Assembly (NCBI RefSeq): GCF_910589235.1
Contig: NC_060961.1
Span: forward strand, 7,679,057-7,743,056
Direction of reading: 5' to 3'
Length of the DNA: 64,000 nt
Source: Vespa crabro
Taxonomy: Eukaryota > Arthropoda > Insecta > Hymenoptera > Vespidae
Shown piece by piece: positions 13,678-25,589 of this stretch. Below the pieces are notes generated by a model. That model saw only the letters and a program-made list of their open reading frames with translations. It made no database searches and had not been told where the DNA came from. Position 1 is the stretch's first letter. Every line of letters begins with the position of its first letter. Both the position numbers and the translations under genes were made by a program.

Positions 13678-13745
13678 ACTCTCTCTCTGTCTTATTTTCT
13701 CTTTTTCTCTCTTTCTCTCTTTCTCTCTCTCTCTTTCTCTTTCTT
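13622..13745. repeat. (CT)n tract, pure for about 50 bases then interrupted
   Basis: A second pyrimidine run lies at 13795-13860. Confidence 0.9.
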
Positions 13746-14176
13746 ACTTTCTGTGTACCAGGACGCCAATTATATAACAGTAATCTCCGTCTTCTCTCTC
13801 CCTCTCTCTCTCTCTTTCTCTTTCTCTTTCTGTTTCTCTTTCTTCCTTTCTTTATTTCTGCAGTATATACGCGCATATAACACTATATGCCTCTTAAGCG
13901 ATGGATCGTGACATTTAGTAAATCGCAGCTCGATCTTTTAGCTCTGAAATCGTACGACCGCGAATAACAGTTCATATTATAATATATGAACGTGCTTCAT
14001 AATGGAATACTACGCAGTAGATTGGTCATTCCGGATAGGACTTCGAACAAAATTTTTTTTCTTCATATCTGACGAACGAACGAGCAGTCAATCTTTTCTA
14101 CGATATATCTATATATCATTTTTTTTGTCCTTCTCTAGGGGATTTTACGTGACGAATATTTGAGAGAGAGCGAATC

Positions 14177-14182
<6 letters not shown>

Positions 14183-14230
<48 letters not shown>
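14183..14230. repeat. (CT)23 microsatellite
   Basis: Pure CT run. Confidence 0.9.
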
Positions 14231-14234
<4 letters not shown>

Positions 14235-14443
14235 AATGAAAAAGTTACGGGGCAGTGGTTCACGAAGTTTGAAGAAACGAGCACGTCCCATCTCGCGATG
14301 TAAATAAAGTGTCCAGGGGATAGTAGGCGCACTTGGCCGACTGACACAACGACGTGGCAAATGAAAAATGCCGAGACGGACGATCAATGTAAATATATTC
14401 ATGACGTGGGGTGGCTGGGCGGCCACGGGGAGGCCAGATACGT

Positions 14444-14445
<2 letters not shown>

Positions 14446-14475
<30 letters not shown>
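14446..14475. repeat. (CA)n microsatellite
   Basis: Pure CA run leading into TATA/TGTG variants. Confidence 0.9.
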
Positions 14476-14480
<5 letters not shown>

Positions 14481-15221
14481 TATATATATGTGTGTATATA
14501 TATGTGTGCATCTATCTACGTATATATGTAGGGTTTTATAGAATGGGGTTCGGTGAGGACTCGATGGCACTTGGACGGCACATAATTCACTCTTTGGCAG
14601 CTCATTACAATTTAAAAAGGCCTTTGTCAGTGTATTACTCATGATTCTCCTTACGAGCTCACAACTTGCTCTCGAACATGTCGGTGCTTGTGTACGCTTA
14701 CGAGAGAAGAAATGAAAAAAGAAAGAAGAAAGAAGAAAGAAGAAAAAAGAAAAAAGTAAAAGTAAAGAAAAGAGAAAATAAGAAAAATAAAAAAAGAAAA
14801 AAAAGAAAAGAAAGAAAGAAAAGAAAAGAAGAAAGAAACCTCTAAAAGTATTCCATTCTACTCAAACTCGTTAGCAAGAACCATGACGGAGCAAGTTCCT
14901 ATCTCGAAATTTATAAAGATATCGAAACTCGACATGTCCATTTAAATGCGATCTCTTACTCTCTGGTGTAAATTTTGTCTTTAAAAAAAAAAAAAAAAAG
15001 AAAAAGAAAAGAAAAAAAAAGCAAAGAGAACAAAAATATAAATGACTTGTGCTAGATGTTCGTTTGAAAAAAAAATTAATAGATATTATGTACCCATGTG
15101 ATAAGTGCCACGTTAATTGCAAATTCGATTAAGCGTCCTCTGTCAATGATAAAGAAAATCATTCTTGTTCAACGATCCAACATCTCGGATATAACGTGAG
15201 TTGAACAAAGACAAGAGACTA

Positions 15222-15590
15222 ATGCGACTGATCTCTGACGGGATTTCTAATTTAAGTCGTCCGATCAACGAGATACAACGAAGGAGAAATAGAACCGTTG
15301 GCACTTTCGAGCAATTACAGGCGTTGTTGCTTTTCTACCAAACGATTTTGATGAATGACGCGAGGAGAGCGACCAGTTCTCTATGTCGACACACACAATC
15401 ACCGTTCTTCAAAAGTCACGATCGCGTTGGCGATCGACGGATGTCGAAAGTTCCGAGAAGAATCGACGTGTCGCGATCAATCCGTTCAAAGTTACAGGCT
15501 ATAAGGAAAAAAATAATAATCATGATCAGGTCAAAAACAGGTCAGACGTACGTACATCTCTCTATACATTTCACATATAATTATAATTAA
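15222..15590 (+). other. Non-repetitive open frame, 122 codons, unassigned
   Basis: From the ATG at 15222 the frame runs 122 residues without low-complexity sequence. It begins MRLISDGISNLSRPINEIQ and ends in a Lys/Ile-rich tail. It is the longest plus-strand frame here not driven by a microsatellite. There is no signal peptide, no membrane segment and no family I recognise. A splice site (TTACAG before GCTATAAGG, near 15500) lies inside it. CpG-rich insect DNA gives frames of this size by chance. Coding status is unproven. Confidence 0.15.
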
Positions 15591-15741
15591 TGTGATTTTC
15601 GTAAGTCGTTAAAATTAGTATCGAATTTCTTTCTTTTCTTTTTTCGCATAAAGAAATTAAATTACATTGAATGAGAACAAATATTATAAAGTTCAGAAAT
15701 AATGAAAATTGTCGTACAACTAATTTGTCATCTTGTAATAA

Positions 15742-15743
<2 letters not shown>

Positions 15744-15792
<49 letters not shown>

Positions 15793-15812
15793 GAGAGAGA
15801 GAGAGAGAGAGA
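15744..15812. repeat. (TA)n followed by (GA)n
   Basis: TA to about 15789, then GTA and (GA)10. Confidence 0.9.
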
Positions 15813-16330
15813 GGAGAATGAGAGAGATAATATATAGGCTATTACATTATTAATATTCCAATCATCAGACGACAAGACATCAACCTTCTATAGAAAAAAA
15901 AAGAAGAAAGAAAAGAAGAAAGAGAAAAGAAAAAGAGAGAAAAGAAAATTCGATCATTAATCAAAGACATTCGACGTGATACTTTATTCGAGATACAATA
16001 TCAAGAGTGGTTAATAATTCACGAAGAAAATCCAAGTGACCGATCGCGAATCTCGCAGCGCGTGACGTTTTCTAGAAGATGACCGGTGTTACGAAGGAAA
16101 GGGAGGAGACTCTAGAAAAAGAACGTTGAACCGTTCGAATAAGTAGGTAAAGGAAAATGCAACTACTTTTCCCATGGGACAAGAAAAGAGAGCTAAGGCA
16201 GGGCACGAAATTGATATGTATTCCATGCCTTGCCGCGTCCAATCTATTGCGGGTCAAGCAGGCGGAATTTTAAACGCGATACCAGCCGAAAACTCCCTTC
16301 CTTTTCTCGCTTATCTTTTTCTACTCTCTC

Positions 16331-16367
<37 letters not shown>

Positions 16368-16562
16368 TTTTCTTTATCTCTCTTTATCCAAGTCCCGATA
16401 GATCGTCCTTTGACGTATATGTGCATAACACACGTGTATATACACTTTTCGAATACGTTCGAGGAGTATCGAGAGGCCAAGCCTCGATCGTTTCTAATAC
16501 ATTCTAAAAACTTACGAGCGCATAAAATACGAGATCCTATGAGTACACACTTTTATATCTGT

Positions 16563-16691
16563 ACATACATACATACATACATACATACATACATGCATAC
16601 ATATATATATATATATATACATACATACATACATACATACATGCATACATATATATATATATACATACATACATACATACATATATATATA
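16563..16691. repeat. Compound (ATAC)n/(TA)n array
   Basis: Three blocks of ATAC repeats alternate with TATATA blocks. The first two ATAC blocks both carry a single ATGCATAC variant before the TA block, so the compound unit itself is duplicated. Confidence 0.85.
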
Positions 16692-17065
16692 TGTGTATGT
16701 AGTGACTCTTTGAACACATATGTATCTATTATATATACATATGTGTGTGTGTATATATAGGAAAAAGAAAGAAGGAAAATATGAGAAAAAGCGAAGGGCC
16801 GGTAGCGACCACGATGTTAGACGAAGGAATGAATGGCACTGGTCATCGCTGGAAAATTGAATTTCGTCCCTGAGGGCCTCGCGGGATGAAGTATGCTGAC
16901 AGTCGGAAAATTTGCGTTTAACCGTGCGCACGCGACTCGAGTGAAATACAAGAATTTCCTTTTCAGAATAGCTATCCTTCAATATCGAAAAAAATAATTT
17001 AAATTTATTCGACATTTCTATGTGTCTATGGTACTTAAAGAAAATGATAATAAAGTTGCTAGAAT

Positions 17066-17073
17066 AAACTCAC
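17066..17073 (-). other. Splice donor of the basonuclin-like exon
   Basis: On the minus strand the exon end CATG is followed by GTGAGTTT, a near-consensus 5' splice site. It leaves one base of a split codon (phase 1), as in the vertebrate basonuclin genes if the next residue is Ala. Confidence 0.8.
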
Positions 17074-17176
17074 CATGCGGCACCCATCCGTGATGACATT
17101 TTCCGCAATAACGTAGATGACGTTTCCCAGGAGTAAAAGACTCGCAGGTACAGCCAGTGACGGTACATTTTATAGA
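17074..17176 (-). CDS. BNC2-like: Internal coding exon of a basonuclin-like zinc-finger gene (N-terminal Cys/His-rich module)
   Basis: Seen: read on the minus strand, a T-rich tract ending TTTATTTACAG precedes an open 103-base segment that ends CCGCATG and is followed by the donor GTGAGTTT. The phase-0 frame gives 34 residues plus one base (G). It starts SIKCTVTGCTCE and ends CGKCHHGWVPH. Cys at residues 4, 9, 11, 24 and 27 and His at 28, 29 and 34 could bind metal. Known: vertebrate basonuclins carry the same pattern near the N-terminus (C, then CTCxxF, PGK, LRxC, CxHGWV, H). From memory about 20 of 34 positions match human BNC2. In vertebrates the next residue after the final His is Ala, which fits a phase-1 donor leaving G to start a GCN codon. 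Basonuclins and Drosophila Disco are nuclear C2H2 regulators, but no C2H2 finger exon is in this window. It is an isolated exon with more than 15 kb of apparent intron on each side. The family call is strong; the exact paralogue is not certain. Confidence 0.88.
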
Positions 17177-17200
17177 CTGTAAATAAATCAAAAATAAATG
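17177..17200 (-). other. Splice acceptor and polypyrimidine tract of the basonuclin-like exon
   Basis: On the minus strand the bases before the exon are TTTTTGATTTATTTACAG, a U-rich tract with no earlier AG close by. This fits an insect 3' splice site and fixes the exon start at 17176. Confidence 0.8.
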
Positions 17201-18844
17201 ATTAACAATATTAAGGTTCGAAGGTTACGTTCGTTTTAATAACGATCGATTTTGAAGAATATTTTTCTTTTCTTTTCACGTAAAAAATTAATTAATTATT
17301 GCCAATCAAACGGTCATAAACACTTTTTTTTTCTTATTAACAATTCAAATAAAATTTGTCATTCAGATTATTATTTATAGTCCGACATTCTCTTCTATAT
17401 TTTACAATTTTTATTTATTTTCTCGATTACAGAAGAATATGCCTGAACACAGTTTGACGCAGATTAAAGAATATTTGCCAAAGGGCAAGAAGATAAGAAA
17501 AAAACAAAAGAAAAAGGATAGGAAGGTATGATATTTTTCGAATGACCGTTTGGCATAACGCCACCCTAGAGAAAGCTCGTAAGAGACGGCCTCGTCGGAT
17601 TTTAAGGAACCGTGAATATTTTCCACCCTTCGCTACGAAATTAACCCCTTGGGAGTCACCATCCAATCCTGGCCCCGGGCGAAAGGAAGTGCGAGCATTA
17701 CTATCGGCATCGGTATCGCTTTATGTACCGAACGGTTAACTCTCTGCATTTTTATTTAAATATCTATAAAAGTGTCAAACTTGTTGGTGCAAAAAGTGAT
17801 CAGAAAAATTTTTATTTCGAACATTCTTTTTTTTCCATTTTCAATAATTTTCACACGAAATTAATTATTATTAAGAAACTAGTTTCCACACATAGATCAT
17901 TTTCATAATCGAATATCATTCTTCGAGGAAAAAAATATTGTTAATCTTTATTGTTTCACCCGTTCATAAAATTCCAGATGAGTTCATAAAAAACGAATGG
18001 ATCGATACAAAAACACCGAACGAAGACACCAGAGCTAAAAGTCTTTTGCAAACTCGCGTAAGGCGTTAATATAAAGACAAATGAAGCGACGCATACGCAC
18101 CTTCCTTGGCCATGTGTCTTTATATAGACAGTATCCCATGGCACCGCGAAAGCTTACAGACTGGAAATATTCTGACATCGTTCGCTAGGAACGAGCACGT
18201 TTAAGATATCGACAAAATTTAACAGGCGACGAATTTTATTAGCTTCACTGCGGGTTATTTATTCGAAATGGCGACAGATTATATGGGCGATATTAACGTG
18301 TAGGGGAAAGAAAGACGCTCGTAAGCTAAATTTCGAAGGCAACATTGTGTGCGCACTATACACCAAACTTACCTCTGGTAGCTTTCTCAAATACACCTTC
18401 TGCCTGTTTCTTACATCAAACTTATATCACATATTCGAATATAACGAGCCTGATAACTTTCGTACCCCGAAGGTAACTCGACACCAAAAGACTCGAGCGG
18501 AATATAATTTTGAACATTTCTTCGAAACATTTCCGAACGATTAACTCTTTCTTCAGGGTGCATTATTTTTTATATATCAACCTATCTATCACGAGAGCTT
18601 ATTGCCAAAGTAAATTGATACTTAAAACATTATCCCAGACGAAAAAATTAATTTCTTTGATGTAAACAAAAAGAAAAAAAAGAAATAAAAAGAAAGAATA
18701 ATTCATTTCTCACAATTTTCGGTGCTTCACGATCGACCGATACTTCGATACATTGAAATATTTGCGCATTTTTGAAAAAAAAAAAAAAAGAAAAAGAAAT
18801 TTCTTTTTTTTTAAATTAAGAGAAAAAAGAAGAAAAACTCTCGA

Positions 18845-18902
18845 GTAGTAGTAGTATTAGTAGTAGTAGTAATAGTAGTAGTAGTAGTAGTAGTAGTAGT
18901 AG
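18845..18902. repeat. (TAG)n trinucleotide array
   Basis: GTA/TAG triplets with two interruptions (ATTAG and AATAG), then a pure run. Confidence 0.9.
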
Positions 18903-20001
18903 ACTGCTCATCGTTCTATCTGACTTTTCACACGGGATATCGCTTATATGATTTATCGTGCTAGTATACATAAATGGCGTGACGCCAATGTATTATATAG
19001 TTTCTCGAATTACACGGAAGACCGGAGAGTCGCGAGAGTCTCTTGCTACTTCGGAGCAAGTCTCAAGTAGTAGTGTCGACTACACCTTGCGTTGCTCCAT
19101 TCCTTTTTCGTGCCTATACTCCATGAAGTATTATGTTTCGAGGAGCCACGGTTTCCTCCTCCTCCTCCTCCTTCTCTTCTCCCGACTGCTTCTTTGCATC
19201 CCCTTCGTACGCGTGGTAAACGCGCGAGCCTATAACGTGCAACACACAAGGCAATAACGCTTTTACGAGCTACGAAACATTTATTGCCGGTTATGACGCC
19301 ACGCCGTTTTATCATCTCGCTTCTGCTTAATGCGGCCTCCTTAAGGCTGCTCACTACTCCTGCTTTTATAATGGTTTACGCCAACAAAGAATCCAAGCGT
19401 AATACTTGACCGATTTTTATCAACAAAAATTTATTTGAAAGATGAACATTTAAACGAGGAGTCGATTTCTTTTTTTTTACATTATAGACAAAAAATCTTT
19501 TCTTCGCGTATAAATTATTTTCGAAGAAGAAAAAAAGGGGACAGCATTTTTTGATGCGATTCTTTTTGTTTCTCAAAGAAAATAAAAGGTTCTATTGAAA
19601 ATTCGAAAAAGTCAACTCATCGTTTAAATCTTTGTATTTATTAGTCATTGTTAGCAATTGAAATCTGTAATGAAGAGAAAAATTTTCAGGATAAAATTTG
19701 AAGCTTCTTAGTTAAATTAAAATTTTAAATTACTGAACGAATCTCATGGAAAATATTACTTTTAGTCTATTACTTCTTTAATTTAATTTATGAACGAACG
19801 ACAATGTTGTCGCACGTATAAATTTTAAAAATAAAATATTTTTATACATTGGAAATATAATGTTATAATATAAAAATATCAGATAAAAATATAAAATAAA
19901 TCGTAAAGAAAAATCTCGCGAAATTATTGATGAAAGTTGCCCACACGAGCGTTACACGCGCTTTTCATTGTGTATTTCGCGTACAGTTTAAAGAAGACTC
20001 G

Positions 20002-20015
20002 CGGCACGCGTGCCG
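20002..20015. other. 14-base perfect GC palindrome
   Basis: CGGCACGCGTGCCG reads the same on both strands. It is followed by GCGTTTGAACGG and GCAGCCGGCC in a CpG-rich stretch. It may be a dimeric factor site or chance. Confidence 0.5.
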
Positions 20016-20245
20016 GAATTAGCGTTTGAACGGCGTAGCAGCCGGCCTTTTTGTTGTTCATTCTACACGGTCGTCAATCTGAAAGGGCGTCCGTATCGTC
20101 GTTCGATTTCGGCGATCGTGTGCTTTTAATGATCGATCGCCGTGTCCTAAAGATTCGCCGGTTCGATGAACAACCAGTATCGAAACTTTCAAAATTGTTC
20201 TTGAAAATTTCGTACCATTAAGAATAGAATTCATTTCAATCGTGC

Positions 20246-20268
20246 GCACACACACACACACACACACA
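20246..20268. repeat. (CA)n microsatellite
   Basis: CA run after GCG, followed by TATATAT. Confidence 0.85.
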
Positions 20269-20393
20269 TATATATTATTTATTTAGCTAGCGTAAATAGG
20301 CGTGAAAATTAAATTTGTTAATCCCAATCAATCTGTAAATAGAAATTACGCCAACATGAAACGCTCGGAAATCTTTCATTTCGTGTATATACT

Positions 20394-20396
<3 letters not shown>

Positions 20397-20453
<57 letters not shown>
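20397..20453. repeat. (TA)n with one CA interruption
   Basis: Near-pure TA ending in GCGCATGCGC, itself a 10-base palindrome (20454-20463). Confidence 0.85.
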
Positions 20454-20539
20454 GCGCATGCGCATAACTACATGTAAATGGACTACGAAATAATACAATG
20501 TATTCAAATCCGATAATTAATTGTGCAAGCATAGCTTAG

Positions 20540-20750
20540 GCAGGTTACACGAGATTTTCATTCAATGACGCCGTGGCTATCGAATCGCTATTTACTAATT
20601 ATTAATAATATCAAAACAATGGCCACCGTGTTACAAACATTATGAGAATAGTCCCGCATGTAATGATGACTATCTAAATTAACATCTTTTTCCACTGTTA
20701 TCTGTCCTGCATTTGCATTTATCTTCATATACGATCGATCTCGCATATGT
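20540..20750. promoter_or_regulatory. Candidate enhancer with octamer and Sox words
   Basis: Complex AT-rich block containing AACAATGG (20615-20622, Sox HMG site), a perfect octamer ATTTGCAT (20711-20718, POU), TAATTATTAATAATA, and TTATCT. Sox/POU pairing is typical of neural enhancers. The function is inferred. Confidence 0.25.
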
Positions 20751-21686
20751 TCTTTCTTAGAACTTACAATTTTATAAATAATTTTTCACACAACACGGAA
20801 AATGTGAAATGGAGGTATAGTCTCATAAAAGAAAAGAAAAAAAAGAGAAAGAGGAAAGAAAAATAGAAAAAAAATCGTAAATAGATATAGTTGATTTTTA
20901 TCTTAGTTATAGATTATGATCGAAGGATAAATTAAAGTCAACGAGTTGGAGCCTAAAGTAAAATTATTTTACTTATGGATTGGGAAGTCGAATTTTTAAT
21001 GAACACTCATCTTAACTATACTCATTATTTTCATATCTCATCGGATTATCTTGCCACTCGAACGATACCAGGTACCGTCGAATGAAAGTTCGAAAATTCG
21101 ACGGCCCTCGAGGACAACGATGCGATATGCTCGTTGTGAAACGAGGGAAAGAGAAAGATATAGAGATGGAGAGGGAATCGCGAGTAAAGCTGTCGAGCGA
21201 GCTCATATGCTCTACGCGCGCTCGTGTTTAATGAACAGGGCTAATCTCCCGATTCGAAATGCACTGCTAACAGCGTATACACACCGACTCGTTCATCGTT
21301 GCAAATTAATTTGACCAGCGCGAATTAAACCTCAAGTATAAAGCTGGATACACTGAGTTTGTGCGTGCGCGCGAGCGCGCGGGAACAAACCAACAGACCG
21401 CCCGCCCGCCCGCCTGCCCGCTCGTCCGTCCGCTTGCACGTTCATGTACCTACGTGTTGGACTATGGAAGCTCATTAATGAGTTCGAGGATTTAGGCTCG
21501 CCTATGCGTTTCGCTCGGGATCTGCCCTCGAACCACCTACTACCATCCCACCCCTTCATCACCCGCCCGCCTCCACCCATCCTCCATCCCTTTTCGTAAC
21601 CCGTTTGCACGAAACGGCCGTACCTTTTAGTTCGAGAACAGAGAGAAGATTGTGTACACGTAATCGTGTACGAGTTAAAAGATGAC

Positions 21687-21687
<1 letters not shown>

Positions 21688-21753
<66 letters not shown>
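21688..21753. repeat. (TA)33 microsatellite
   Basis: 66 bases of pure TA, the longest in the window. Confidence 0.95.
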
Positions 21754-21756
<3 letters not shown>

Positions 21757-21858
21757 GTTTAAAATAAAAGAAGAAGAATAAGAAAAAAAGAAATTTTAAT
21801 TATCCTATCTCATTGCTCGTTGGTAAAATCATTAAAAAGGATTCCGACAATGAAAACA

Positions 21859-21875
21859 GAGAGAGAGAGAGAGAA

Positions 21876-21963
<88 letters not shown>
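21859..21963. repeat. (GA)n tract of about 105 bases
   Basis: GA repeated with one GAAAGGGA interruption near the left end. One of the longest GA tracts here, about 100 bases after the (TA)33. Confidence 0.95.
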
Positions 21964-21966
<3 letters not shown>

Positions 21967-22332
21967 AAAGAAATAATCTTTTTTTCTTAGAGACTTTTTT
22001 ATTCTCTTTTTTATTCTTCATAAAAAGGGGTAGAATAAGATGGTATCAGAAATTCTACTTCTATTTAATTACCTGTATTAAAGTACGGCTTCCTCTTGAA
22101 AAGTTGTCTCGGAAATAAAAACCGATAAGGAAGACTTATGATTTATTGCCATGATATTCGGTTAGAATTAACTAAAGGATATACCTAAGTAAATTGAGTG
22201 ATAAAGTGAAGTTGAAATCATCTAATAATCGATATCACATTTTAAATGTTATTATATTTAAAAATTGTCTTAAAGAGTGTAAAATCGTACGAGAAGAATA
22301 TGGAACACATACGTATAAGTAGAAAAAAAAGC

Positions 22333-22364
<32 letters not shown>

Positions 22365-22419
22365 TCGCTTCGACGAAAGAAAAACGATTTCGTTGGAGCG
22401 TATAACGGCCCTCATTCGT

Positions 22420-22570
22420 GAAACATAACGAAATGCTAACAGCCATTGCTCGTATATATCGTACCGTGTATTTAGCATATTGTCGCAACCACAATGGCAA
22501 TTTGTGTGATATATCTGCCCGTTAAAATGGGAAACGCTCAAATGTGGCGGAATTAACTGCTCGGATATTC
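22420..22570. promoter_or_regulatory. Candidate enhancer with overlapping Runx and Sox sites
   Basis: AACCACA (Runx core, 22487-22493) overlaps ACAATGG (Sox, 22491-22497). CCATTG at 22443 is an inverted partner of CAATGG. The block is free of simple repeats and bordered by AT-rich and AG-rich runs. Confidence 0.25.
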
Positions 22571-23760
22571 GAATGGTGGCGGCATGTCGACGAGTAAGGG
22601 AGTCAAAATAAGAGAGAAAAAAAGGGTAGTAGTTTACGTTGAACCCGTAGAAAATACAGGATCAATGGGAGAATGAGAAAGGAATTATTTTTTGGTACGA
22701 ATTATTTGGATCTTTCGTGATATACGATAAATATTCTAACTCTGCGACAAAATATCGCGATATAAGAATGGGGCTCTTCTCGGGCGTGTACTCGAATAGA
22801 GGATAGAATGGGGATGGAATCGTGGGGTGGACGGACTTGACGGACGACACCCTCAGGAGTACTAAGTCACGTCGCTATGCTAACTTTCCGGCTTCTCCTC
22901 TTTCCACGGGCCGATCCCTTACGCCACCGCATCCGGCCGATGAAATAATATCACTCCCCGATTGCCAGTCACGATCCATGTACCATGAAACACGATGGCT
23001 AACGCTATACCTAAGTAAGTTATATAAAAATTCTAAGATTTCCTTCTTTTTACTTTTTTCTTTTTCTTTTTGTTTTTTGTTTTTGTTTTTTTTTGTTTTT
23101 GTTTTCGTTTTTTGTTTTCTTCTTTTTTTTTTAATATCAATCACAAACAATGTTACTATCTTGATCGTTTTTCGAAATATCTTCGATGAAAATCACATGG
23201 ATTCATGCGGTAAAGGTTTAATCCGTTAAATTGTCGAGAGGATTAACCAAAAGGTTATGGGTGCCTTAAACATCCGGCGAAAGAGGTCGCTCGTAAGTCT
23301 CAATTATTTAGGAAAATTGTGGAAACCGCAAAGCCGAGTGAGTATATATTTTTTTTCTTTTTTTATTTATTTTCTTTTTTCGTGCTCGTGGGAAATAGCT
23401 CGGTCCTTTCCGACGAGTAGAAAATTACTTGTCTTTCTTCTTTCTCTTTCCGTTCTTTCCCCCTTTCCTCTGTCCCTCAGTCCTCCCTTAAACCTCTCTA
23501 ACCTTCCCTTTTCTTTCTCTTTCTCTTGACGGCAGAACAGAGATAGCTACACGTGGACAGGTAGACGAAACGGGTGAAGGGTACCTTTTTAAATCTCATT
23601 ATTACAGCTCGCGGGCAATGCGAAAAATAAGCAGGGGTTAGATCCACCTACCAAGAGAAACAGTGTTGGAGATGGTGGAGTTGGAGAAGGAGAACTTAAT
23701 CCACCGGTTTAGCCATAAAACGACGATTGCTAGCGCACGCGCGTAAGTAAATTCCATGTT

Positions 23761-23786
23761 CACACACACACACACACACACACACA
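23761..23786. repeat. (CA)13 microsatellite
   Basis: Pure CA run. Confidence 0.9.
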
Positions 23787-24903
23787 GAGTTATATTTGGT
23801 ATACACGCACACAAATGGATAAAAAAGCTCACCGATTTTCGTTGTCTGGCCACGCGCCGGAGATTTCTTTTTAATGCGATAAGAAGAACAATACCGAGGG
23901 ATCCGTTAATACGATAATTCCTGGTGTCGCACCATACTAATACTTCTCTGAAATTTAATAACTACGGCTTGCATTATACGCGAAGTCTCTTTTTTAATTT
24001 ACCTATGATGCTCCCGATTTTTTTCGTTCTCTTTTACTCTCTCTCTCTTTCTCTCTCTTGTTCTAAAATCTATCTTGTTCTAGACAGCGTTAGCTAAATT
24101 TACGACGTCCCGTAATTTCACGTTTGAAAAAATCAGACGATTATCAGGATTTTCTTTCACTTTCGTTTCCGCTCGATTTCAAAATTTATGTTCCTCCTTT
24201 TAATCTTCAAATCTTATAATAAAAAAAGGGCATCAAATGTCTGATTTAACAAAAAAAAGAATTAAAACTTTCATGTGTCATTTCTTACCCCAAGAAAATA
24301 AAAACATAAGGAAAAAAAAACGAAAAAAGAACAAAAAAACAAAAGAAAATAAAAAAAATATTTTGAGTCCATGAAGGATAAAAGATGAAGAAAAAAAATC
24401 CACATAAGAAAAGACAAAGAGGGAGAAAAAGAATGAAAGAAAGAAAGCAGAGAGTATCGACTTTGGGTCCAGAGGTCCTTCGTCGAGGAGCGCCGCCGAC
24501 AAAAAAAAAAAGAGATAAAAAAGAGGAAAAAAAGAAAGAAAAAAAAATGACTAGACATTTTAATAGAGCAGGTTTTCATCTATCGTTCCTATTCATCGGC
24601 AATTTCCGATTGGGTCTCCGTCCCTCTCGTTCACGCTCATGGGGAGGGATCGATCCGGTGTATTGTCTAGCTATACGAGCAGCACACACCGTTCGCTGGG
24701 CTGACTTTTCATCGTGACGGCCACACCTTGCGCCGTCGTCGTACGTCTCGTGCGGTGCCCGTACGTTAAAAAGGAAAAGGAACCGTAATGGCGTAATGGC
24801 CGCCCGCCACTGTAGAGATTCAAGTCCCCTGCCGAGTCTTCTTGTTTTTTTTCTCTTCGTTCGAGAATCGTGACGGCGACACTCGACTCAATCCTAGCTA
24901 GAT

Positions 24904-24963
24904 ACTTTCTTTCTTTCTTTCATTCTTTCATTCTTTCATTCTTTTATTCTTTCATTCTTTCAT

Positions 24964-25008
<45 letters not shown>
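24904..25008. repeat. (CTTT)n / CATT tetranucleotide array
   Basis: About 100 bases of TTTC repeats with regular TTTCATTC variants in the middle and one TTTTATTC. The flanks are pure TTTC. Confidence 0.9.
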
Positions 25009-25589
25009 TATTTCATTCGTAAATGAAGAGACACACGCAATCTTCGCAAGTCCTCCTGTTTCTCTTTTTACATTTAGTCACAGAGCTGATGGCTCTCTGA
25101 CACGGGACATTATTTCCAAGTAAATACCGTTTTAACGCACGCCGATGACTATTTCGACGATACCTCGTGACTACGAACCCTTTTCGGGCTTTCACACTGG
25201 TATTGCCAACGCCCAATAACCTTTCGAACACGTTCGACCTTCGCTTAGCATTAACGAAGGCGAACTACGATTATTAGCTAGGATAAGCGCGCCTTTTCTT
25301 TTTGTCTCTTTTTTTTCTTCTTTCTTTTTTTTTTTAAAGACCTGCCACATTCGATTTGTATTTATCGGTTGCTGAATATCTCTTATAAGTTTCTACGAGT
25401 AACTTACTTCGATGAACTTTCATGGCAGGTCAACGTACTCTACGATTGAAGGTCTATCAATATTTTTTTTTTTAATTGTGTTAATTTTTTTCTCGATCAA
25501 ACAATGATCAAGATTTTTATAATTATTAGTTAGAAATTTTCAAAGCAATGAAATCTGAGTTTGGATGAAGATAATAATATCTTATCGTA

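Larger units (their letters stand above)
13001..17065. other. Intronic sequence downstream (gene sense) of the basonuclin-like exon
   Basis: Holds several (CT)n/(GA)n tracts, the 13122-13177 hairpin, an A-rich run at 14710-14850, and a complex block at 14540-14640. No following basonuclin exon (vertebrate residues starting ALDKL) was found, so the intron runs past position 1. Confidence 0.5.

Noticed and set aside
16512..17015. 167-codon minus-strand frame rich in Tyr/Cys/Met/Ile
   Set aside because: It is the translation of the ATAC/TA array.
22062..22135. Minus-strand donor-like ATACAG|GTAATT with an open phase-0 frame
   Set aside because: The donor is weaker than consensus, the frame has no ATG and no good acceptor precedes it.
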